A stretch of DNA of 64,000 nucleotides. Source: Coprinellus micaceus (lineage: Eukaryota; Basidiomycota; Agaricomycetes; Agaricales; Psathyrellaceae). The stretch lies in assembly GCA_951394405.1 (NCBI GenBank), contig OX596338.1, positions 1,426,001-1,490,000 of the forward strand, in the 5' to 3' direction. The notes beneath the pieces are model-generated. The model had not been told where the DNA came from. It saw only the letters and a list, made by a program, of their open reading frames with translations, and searched no databases. The translations under genes and the position numbers were made by a program. This document shows positions 57,017 to 64,000 of the stretch, piece after piece. Position 1 is the stretch's first letter. The number at the start of each line of letters is the position of its first letter.

Positions 57017-58389
57017 ATGGCTGGCAACGGACAGGCTGTTCCCTCTGCTTTGGCCCCGGGCCACTTCCTTTTCACCTCCGAGTCCGTCGGCGAGGGCCAC
57101 CCTGGTGAGTGTCCACAACGTCCAGCGCGACGTCGACGCGTCGGGATCATCGCTCATCCTATTGTCGTCAGATAAAATCTGTGACCAGGTCTCCGATGCC
57201 ATTCTCGACGCCTGCCTGGCCGAGGACCCCTGGTCCAAGGTCGCCTGCGAGACCGCCTCCAAGACCGGCATGATCATGGTGTTCGGTGAGATCACCACCA
57301 AGGCCAAGCTCGACTACCAGAAGGTCATCCGCGAGACCATCAAGAAGATTGGTTACGACGACTCCTCCAAGGGCTTCGACTACAAGACTTGCAACATTCT
57401 CGTTGCCATCGAGCAACAGTCCCCCGATATTGCCCAGGGTCTCGACCACGGTGACCTCGAGAACCACGGTGCTGGTGATCAGGGTATCATGTTCGGTTAT
57501 GCCACCGACGAGACGGAGGAGTACATGCCCCTTTCCATCGTCCTCGCCCACAAGCTCAACAAGGCCATGTCCGATGCCCGTCGCTCTGGTGAGCTCGGCT
57601 GGCTCCGCCCCGACTCCAAGACTCAGGTCACCGTCGAGTACAAGAAGGAGGGTGGTGCCACTATCCCTCTCCGCGTCGACACCATCGTCGTCTCCACCCA
57701 GCACGCTGAGGAGATCTCCACCGAGGACCTCCGCGCCGCCATCCTCGAGAAGATCGTCAAGAAGGTCATCCCCGCCAACCTCCTGGACGCCCGCACCGTC
57801 TACCACGTTAGTTTCCTCCTTTGCTTTTCTTCTGTTTGGCTCTAGGTATTCATATCATCTCTTCTGCGTTCTAGATTCAACCTTCTGGCCGCTTCGTTAT
57901 CGGTGGTCCCCAGGGCGATGCCGGTTTGACTGGCCGCAAGATCATCGTCGACACCTACGGCGGCTGGGGTGCTCACGGTGGAGGTGCCTTCTCCGGAAAG
58001 GATTTCTCCAAGGTCGATCGCTCTGCTGCCTACACCGCCCGATGGATCGGTATGTTTCTCTGTCCCTTGTCACCATGTGTACTTGGTCCTGACAGTCGAT
58101 TGCAGCCAAGTCCCTCGTTGCCGCCGGCCTCGCTCGCCGCATTCTCGTTCAGCTTTCCTACGCCATCGGTGTTGCCGAGCCCCTCTCTATTTACGTCGAC
58201 ACCTATGGCACCGGCAAGAAGGACGACGCTGAGCTCGTCGAGATCATCAAGAACAATTGGGATCTCCGTCCTGGTGTCATCGTCAAGGAGCTCGGGCTCC
58301 AGAAGCCCCAGTACCTCCAGACCGCATCTTACGGTCACTTCGGCAACCCCAACTACTCTTGGGAGAAGCCCAAGCAGCTCAAGCTCTAA
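57017..58389 (+). CDS. S-adenosylmethionine synthetase
   Basis: The enzyme makes SAM from methionine and ATP. The start [20 protein letters not shown] leads to [20 protein letters not shown], where P and D are joined across an intron. The other signature [12 protein letters not shown] and the block [20 protein letters not shown] are present. The C-terminus is [12 protein letters not shown]. The protein is close to 390 residues, the normal length. Codon choice is strongly biased to C-ending codons (AAG, GTC, CTC, GCC), much more than in neighbours, which fits very high expression. Three short introns are used, the second with a GTTAGT donor. The 5' leader contains pyrimidine-rich CTCCCATCCCATCCCC. 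Confidence 0.97.
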
Positions 58390-58924
58390 GTGCTTGATTG
58401 ACTCTCTTCACGAACCCACCTTCCCTTTCCATCGTGTCCGTCACTCTGCTTGCCTGTCTTTTCTCCGGTCCTTGGTTTTGGGAAGTTCATCCTTCCTTGT
58501 TATCTGACGCATTGCATTTGTTTTTATTTAGTCGCTACTAGATGATACCACACACTCACGCTTACGACTCGCCACACCCATCTTATCCGGGCACCCATTT
58601 ACCACCCGCTGGATTGTAGAATTACACACTTACTCCGATGTTAAAAGAATACTGTAATATGTAGTGAATAGACCGCGTTCAACCGCGTACATGTTGAAAC
58701 CTCGAGGTGTGTCTTGTGAGATTGGAACACCCCAGGCGCTTCGGTGCCTGGGGGGTGTCGAGGAAAGAAATAAAGTTCACACGTGCCACTGATATTGGCC
58801 ATTGGATTTACTTTTTGAGGCGCATCGATGGGTAAATTTTGAAAAATGTATTCTTTCTCCACAGCCGATACCACCTCTTCCGAGGCCTCTCCCCCTTTCC
58901 GCACCGTCAAGCTCAGCTAGCACC
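58390..58924. other. Intergenic region between SAM synthetase and ADE4, with a strong hairpin
   Basis: The region holds the 3' UTR of the SAM synthetase gene and the 5' region of ADE4. At 58727-58758 the plus strand reads ACACCCCAGGCGC-TTCG-GTGCCTGGGGGGTGT. This forms a stem of about 13 pairs with a two-G bulge, closed by a C(UUCG)G tetraloop, a very stable RNA hairpin. It lies about 340 nt after the stop codon and about 170 nt before the ADE4 start. No coding frame is convincing. Confidence 0.6.
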
Positions 58925-60957
58925 AGTGAGTCCCTGTATACAACGCCTATACCAGTTATGCCGTTAACGTCCACTATTTTTGTCAGTGTGTGGAATCCTC
59001 GGCCTGTTGGCACACGATCCTAGTTTGGATGTCGCACCTGAGATTGTCGAGGGTCTCTCCCTTCTCCAGCATCGAGGCCAAGATGCAGCGGGTGTCGTTA
59101 CTTGCGGTCCCAAGGGTCGATTTTTCCAGGTCAAGGCGAACGGAATGGTTCGCGACATCTTTGACGCTGCGTCGGTTTCAAAGTTGATTGGCGGTATGGG
59201 TATTGGCCATGGTGCGTCCCTTTCTTCATTCTTTGGGCATCTGGCTTGTGCTAACTGAGATCGCTGTCCTGTAGTCAGGTACCCAACTTCTGGGAGCTTC
59301 AACAACGCTGAGGCTCAGCCCTTCTACGTGAACTCGCCGTATGGGATCTGTTTCGCTCATGTTCGTCCGAGCCTTCTTTTCATTTCCGAAAAACTCTCTT
59401 ACCCTCTTTCCCCTTCTCCACCTTCTCCACCTTCGTAAAAACTAGAATGGCAACCTCATCAACACCGAGTCCCTCCTCGAGTTCATGGACGAAGAGGCCC
59501 ATAGGCATATCAACACCGCGTCAGACTCGGAGCTCCTACTGAACATCTTCGCGTACAACCTGCAACTCACGGGGAAGTTCCGTATCAACGAAGAGGACAT
59601 TTTCACCGCACTCGGGGCCATGGTCAAGCAGGTGAAGGGCGCGTATGCGTGCGTTGCAATGCTCGCTGGGTTTGGGCTTATCGCGTTCCGAGATCCGAAT
59701 GGAATCAGGCCCGTTGGTGTAGCCACTCGGCCGAGTGGATCGGGGAAGGATTGGATTATCGCGAGTGAGAGTATCGTCGCTGATGCTAATGGGTTCACGG
59801 ACTGGGACGATGTTAAGCCGGGTGAGTGTCTCTCCCCCTCCTATCCCTATTCGTTCCATGTGCGCGGGCCGTCGGGGTTGACGAAGATTTCTTTGAATAG
59901 GCGAGGCTATCATCATTACGAGGAACAGGGTGACCAGGAGGCAGATTGCGGAACCTTCGACGTTTGCTCCGGACATCTTCGAATATGTCTACTTTGCGAG
60001 ACCTGATTCAGTCATGGACGGGATCAGCGTGTATAGGAGCAGAATGGCTATGGGCGATGCACTGGCTGAGAAGGTCAAGCAGGTGCTGCAGGAGAAAAAC
60101 CTCACTATTGACGTCGTCATCCCGGTGCGTACCTCGCAAACGGATAAATGCGACTTGACGTCGAATCGATAGCGGTATTCAGGTACCAGACACCTCGCGA
60201 GTTGCGGCGTTGAACTTGGCTCAGAAGTTGGGGGCTCCTTATCGTGAAGGCTTCATCAAGAATCGATATGTCGGAAGGACGTTCATCATGCCTGGTCAGC
60301 AGATGAGGAAGAAGAACGTACGCAGGAAACTGAACGCGATGGCCCTGGAGTTTGCCGACAAGCACGTTCTCATTGTCGATGGTGAGTCGCCAGCTTGGAC
60401 GGGGGATCTCTTGCTGAGCCACGCTTCCAGATTCGATTGTGCGTGGAACGACCTCAAAAGAAATCATCCAAATGGCCAAGGACGTCGGCGCCAAGAAAGT
60501 CTATGTCGCCAGCTGTGCTCCTCCTATCCGCTATCCAAATGTCTACGGAATCGACATGCCCTCCCGCAAAGAGCTCGTGGCGCACTCCAAGGACGAAGAG
60601 GCCATCGCAGAGTCAATTGGCGCCGATCTCGTCATCTTCCAAACTCTGCCTGACCTCGTCGAATCAGTCAGGCAATGGAACCCCAAGATCGTCGAATTCG
60701 ACTGTTCGGTCTTCACAGGCAAGTATATCACCGGCGGCGTTGACGAGGCATACCTTGAGCACCTGGAGTCGCTGCGTGCAGATAATGTGAGGGGCAAGTT
60801 GGAGCTGAGCACCGTGCTGGTGCAGGGCAAGGGCGATGGGGAGGCGGTGGGCAAGGGAGGTGCTAACAGTGATGCATACCAAGAGAAGAGTACTGTGAGC
60901 TCGCCAATTAACAGGAAGGATGATAACGTTGGACTTCACAATTCGTTCCAGACCTAG
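58925..60957 (+). CDS. ADE4: Amidophosphoribosyltransferase (PRPP amidotransferase), start codon split by an intron
   Basis: First committed enzyme of purine synthesis: it transfers the glutamine amide to PRPP. The family starts MCGILG, with Cys2 as the glutaminase nucleophile. There is no ATG directly before TGTGGAATC, but the A at 58925 followed by GTGAGT, and CAG then TG at 58987-58988, make an A|TG start after removal of a 61-nt intron. Further blocks are [82 protein letters not shown] and the PRPP loop [13 protein letters not shown], spliced across one intron. The C-terminal 60 residues are Gly/Asp/Ser-rich. It ends [10 protein letters not shown] at 60957. Introns are otherwise canonical. 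Confidence 0.95.
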
Positions 60958-61148
60958 GGGGAAGTCGAAAAAGAGCCATAAGCTGTGTGTGTCATGGAAT
61001 TGGAACCACTGGGAGGTAAAATTATGCTGGTATCTATAGCTTAATGTATTTGTAATTGTACCGTTAGAAAGATAGAAATCGGATATGGGAAGATACTGCG
61101 TGGACGCGATGAGGAGGGCGAGCAGCTCAAACGTGACATACGCACCAA

Positions 61149-61833
61149 TTAATCCACTTGCCCCCGAGGACCTTGCTCCGTGAAGAACCCCTTTAACCAA
61201 TTCGCCTCAGCGACCATTTCCTCGATACTTCTCGGCTTCCTATCCTCGTCTGCATCCACCTTGAATGGCTGATGTTTCTGCTTAGCTCCTTCCCTCATGT
61301 CCGACATCAAGCTCGCCTCGGTCGTCTCGAGTTCTGGGTATATGGAGTCGTTGTCCTCGGAGAAACGGTCCCCTTGGGCTTTTCGTGGTAGGATGTGGAA
61401 GTGCACGTGTGGAACGGATTGGCCCGCTGCGGGGCCGTCTTGGCAAGCGACGGTGAGTGCATCGGCGCCGTAGACGCGTTCAACAACGGTCCCGACCCGT
61501 TGGACTGACCGCATGAGGGAAATAAGTTCGGAATCTAGGTGACGAGTAAGACGCGTGTAAGCTTCCCATCCTCCTGATATCGGTGCTCTGAAGAGGCCTA
61601 ACCATTCAAGTCGGCTATTCGATGAACAGGCCGCGTTGGAACGACCAGAACATCTGTAACGTGTGCGCAATTGGTAGTGAGCGTTTCTGGACTCCCCAGT
61701 TGCGTTATTCTCACTTACGACCGGGTACTATGGGTTTGATGTTGACAATTGCATAGCTGAGAGACGTTCTATAGAAAGATTGGGCGGTTACTTCGATAGT
61801 AGAGAACAGGAGAGCTGGTAACGTTGAGGTCAT
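61149..61833 (-). CDS. FHIT-type diadenosine polyphosphate hydrolase (HIT family)
   Basis: The spliced protein starts MTSTLPALLFSTIEVTAQSF, a FHIT-like beta strand, then YAIVNIKPIVPG, HVLVVPTRPVHRIADL, VERVYGADALTVACQDGPAAG and the catalytic triad motif VPHVHFHILPRK (HXHXH). FHIT proteins cleave Ap3A to AMP and ADP; Hnt2 is the yeast member. The C-terminus has a long acidic and basic segment and EEMVAEANWLKGFF. I used the ATG at 61831-61833. Two introns of normal size are needed, after KPIVPG and after ADLN. It is divergent from the next gene. Confidence 0.9.
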
Positions 61834-62225
61834 CGTTGGGCGTAGTAGGAACCTAGTTTGGGTCTAGTAGGGAATCACACTGGTTGGCGCTCACGGAGGG
61901 TCCCGGGTGCTTTGATTGCCGGTGATGATTCGAACTTTCTCTCTTGTTCTCCTCCCTCGTCTCTCTTGAAATTACGAGCAGAGGGACATTGCTTAACTCT
62001 GACCCTCTGAAAAGGAGTACAAGGCCACGAATATGGGCGGCGTTATGCCGCGAAGATTGACAGATCGCCCCCTATTTCAGGATCCCGTTGCCAGGAGCAG
62101 AGCATGTTCCTGTCATTAACCCCTGATGCTCCCAGGCACCTGTGCTCGTAATCTACCTATTTGTTAGCTGCTGTTAAGATGAAGCTCCTTCAAAACGCCC
62201 CCTACGTTATCCTTCCTCTTCAAAC
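61834..62225. other. Divergent intergenic region (392 bp)
   Basis: This is a shared promoter region for the FHIT-type gene (left) and the hypothetical gene (right). A short inverted element GGCGGCGTTATGCCGC lies near 62037-62052. No coding frame is convincing. Confidence 0.45.
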
Positions 62226-63387
62226 ATGCCTCCCGATTTCGACACGGTACGCAACGACCTTCGCAAGAAGACGGTGTACCTCGCCGACGGCGGGGACGCC
62301 CTAGACGCCCTGATGTGGTACAAGACCAAAGCCTTCGACCGTGTGGTCACCAGGGACGCTGCAGAGGATTACGACAAGGAGTATGCGGACTACTCACAGT
62401 CCCAGGGCTCGTCAGCACCACTGGACACCCCTCCTGCCCCGCCTCCTGCTACGCTCTCCGCCATCGTCCGCCTCAGCAACTACAAGTACTTTATGACGGC
62501 TTGCAGTGACTGGCACCCAGATTTCTCCGAGATAATCCTCCCTTTGAAGGATGTGCGGCCTTCTGCTATTGCGGAGGATCCTTGTCTTGCAGCTATTACG
62601 GGCGACTTTGAAGCTGCTTGGGGTGCGATAGATGAGTTGATCAGGGGGATAGTGCCAGGCGAGAAGGATGTCATGCAGTCGCTCGGTGTGATTGACCGAG
62701 CGAAGCGCCCTTATTTTGGTTTCAAGGTTGGACACAAAGTGTTCGAGGTGAGTACCCTTGTTCACTTCCCCGAGCCCGAGACTCTAATTCCTGCTTCTCG
62801 AGCAGAAGATCCAAAAGCCTGTTGAAATTCCTCGCCCAGAAGCCGAAGAGCTGTCCAACGATGAAGATTTGGATGCAAAGTTGGACCCAGAATTCGCTAT
62901 TGAGGGCTGGCCCTTGACCAACCCCGAAGCCCATATTCACCTCGACAAGCTCAGTGCAACTCATCGAGCGAATCCTATCCCTGCGTATAATCTTGCGGGG
63001 CACTTGATCCGACCTTCCCAATACGCTGCTGAACTCAAAGGCGCTGTCGTCCGCCTCGAGTTCAATCTCAACCACTGGTTCATCAATTCCAGGTCCGTTT
63101 CCCTCTGTTGCCCTCGCACAAATCCACTTAACCCTGCGAGCTAACGCAATGTCTCCAGGCACGTATTCACAGCCGACATCACGAGGATCCGCGTCTTGCT
63201 CCCTCCCCCACCTTTTGACACGCCAACTCCTAAGCGAAAGCGCGTATCGAAGGTAGATGATTTCTACACCGACGATGACGACGATATGGATAGGATGCCT
63301 CCGACCCCGACGAAGAGGGCGAAGCATCGGGCCGACCCACCAAAGAATTATGAACTAAAGGTGCTTTCAAGTGTCAAGAAGGTTTAA
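62226..63387 (+). CDS. Hypothetical protein with basic/acidic nuclear-type tail
   Basis: A three-exon gene encodes about 345 residues, starting MPPDFDTVRNDLRKKTVYLAD. Exon 1 runs to GFKVGHKVFE. Exon 2 is KIQKPVEIPRPEAEELSN to LNHWFINSR. Exon 3 is HVFTADITRIRVLLPPPPFD to the stop. Clean GT-AG introns of about 50 nt separate them. The middle is rich in aromatic and acidic residues (FMTACSDWHPDFSEIILP) and looks globular. The tail has PTPKRKRVSKVDDFYTDDDD and PPTPTKRAKHRAD, a bipartite-like basic signal around an acidic run, suggesting nuclear localisation. I do not recognise the family, and no function is assigned. Confidence 0.75.
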
Positions 63388-63509
63388 ATTATATGGACCC
63401 CTGGAGGTACTGAAGCTGGAATCTACAGTTCGTCCTCCCTTAAATAATTACGAATGAGGGCTTTGGCGCAGATATTTCCGGTACCAAGGGACGTGAGAAG
63501 AGTCACCTT
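63388..63509. other. Short intergenic region
   Basis: This is the 3' flank of the hypothetical gene. No structure is seen. Confidence 0.3.
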
Positions 63510-63702
63510 TTAGCTCTCTAAGCGATTGCCTGTGCCTATTGAAGGCATTTCCTCATCCAGGGCCAGATCCCGTCGTTCTCGCATTGTCTCCTCCGTTTTG
63601 GCACGCCTGATAAGATAGGCCCTCAAGAGTACCACCACGGCGGTATTGCGAAAAGGGAGGGTTGTGTCTACGATACGAGCTTCCGTGTGAAATGGCGACT
63701 AC
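63510..63702 (-). CDS. Possible 3' exon of an unresolved minus-strand gene
   Basis: On the minus strand, after a GATGTAG that could be an acceptor, a frame reads SPFHTEARIVDTTLPF, then NTAVVVLLRAYLIRRAKTEE and RRDLALDEEMPSIGTGNRLES, ending TAA at 63510-63512. The composition (a short hydrophobic stretch followed by a charged helical tail) looks coding. I could not place a start or an upstream exon with confidence: an ATG near 63803-63805 (MADIAGGTGH) reaches a stop after ten codons. The gene may be small, may continue past the right edge, or may be false. Confidence 0.25.
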
Positions 63703-64000
63703 ATCTTGAGACCTCTCCTGCACTGGCATTCCATCTGGGAATGTCAGCGTGGGAAACACACCCTTGGGCGCTTAATGGCCAGTGCCGCCTGCGATGTCGG
63801 CCATAGCTTCAACCCCCCAACCCCGGGATGTAACCACCTGGCAACCACTGAGGACGGAAGCTTTATCTATCTGAGTCCCATGTGTGCTACAGCTTTTGGC
63901 ACTTTCCGTGGATAAATTAACGGCCAGACGAGAGCATGATGCTATTTAGGAAGCCTTCCCAGTACCGCACTACGGAACGCCCAACATTATCTCAGTATCA
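63703..64000. other. Right-edge region without a resolved gene
   Basis: This stretch may hold 5' exons and the promoter of the unresolved minus-strand gene at 63510-63702. A plus-strand frame at 63706-63915 looks random. Nothing else is supported. Confidence 0.3.

Noticed and set aside
58980..59258. ADE4 starting at a TTG codon (M-S-V-C-G-I-L-G)
   Set aside because: Fungal nuclear genes rarely start at TTG, and this would place the catalytic Cys at position 4. The split ATG gives Cys2 with perfect splice sites.

Overview
The window is nuclear DNA from a basidiomycete fungus, most likely a mushroom-forming agaricomycete. The evidence is dense genes on both strands, each cut by many introns of about 45-65 nt. 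Most introns have GT donors, CTGAC/CTAAC-type branch sites and AG acceptors. Gene families typical of Agaricomycetes are present (F-box proteins with an LPPEVLS motif, HSPA12-like Hsp70 ATPases, Hop1 with a PHD-type finger, a Pot1 with an extra N-terminal domain). There is no operon structure, no CRISPR and no prokaryotic signal. I cannot name the species.

Layout. 0-9.5 kb: an unknown membrane protein running off the left edge, a vacuolar Ca2+/H+ antiporter, the NEDD8-activating E1 subunit UBA3, the E1-beta subunit of branched-chain keto-acid dehydrogenase, and a CreC/WDR20-type WD40 protein. 9.5-14.5 kb: an accessory block with two tandem paralogous F-box genes, the first broken by a one-base frameshift, and a 28-bp perfect inverted repeat between them. 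14.8-29.4 kb: an APC15-like subunit, an Hsp70-like ATPase, methylenetetrahydrofolate reductase, Ypt6/Rab6, Tap42, a secreted haem peroxidase and Pot1. 29.6-30.4 kb: an intron-containing tRNA-Ser(CGA) followed by four degenerate copies of tRNA 3' ends. 30.4-34.2 kb: a sparse region with one F-box-like gene. 34.2-63.4 kb: Stt4 PI 4-kinase, a small coiled-coil protein, glutaminyl cyclase, TRAPP subunit Trs23, Hop1, Doa1/PLAA, a histidine phosphatase, a myotubularin, SAM synthetase, PRPP amidotransferase (Ade4), a FHIT-type hydrolase and an unknown conserved-looking protein.

The genes are mostly unlinked housekeeping functions. Two themes recur by chance: one-carbon and nucleotide metabolism (MTHFR, SAM synthetase, Ade4) and phosphoinositide turnover (Stt4 makes PI4P, myotubularin removes 3-phosphates). 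Ubiquitin-type control is also well represented (UBA3, APC15, Doa1, F-box proteins).

The most unusual observations are about gene structure. The STT4 kinase domain has an apparent U2-type AT-AC intron directly after a 24-nt microexon that carries the catalytic DFG motif. The start codon of ADE4 is split by an intron (A|TG). The tRNA-Ser gene is followed by an array of tRNA 3'-end fragments, each with its own T-tract. Exon boundaries and start choices were worked out by eye from reading frames and family conservation. All family assignments come from recognised motifs, not from database searches.
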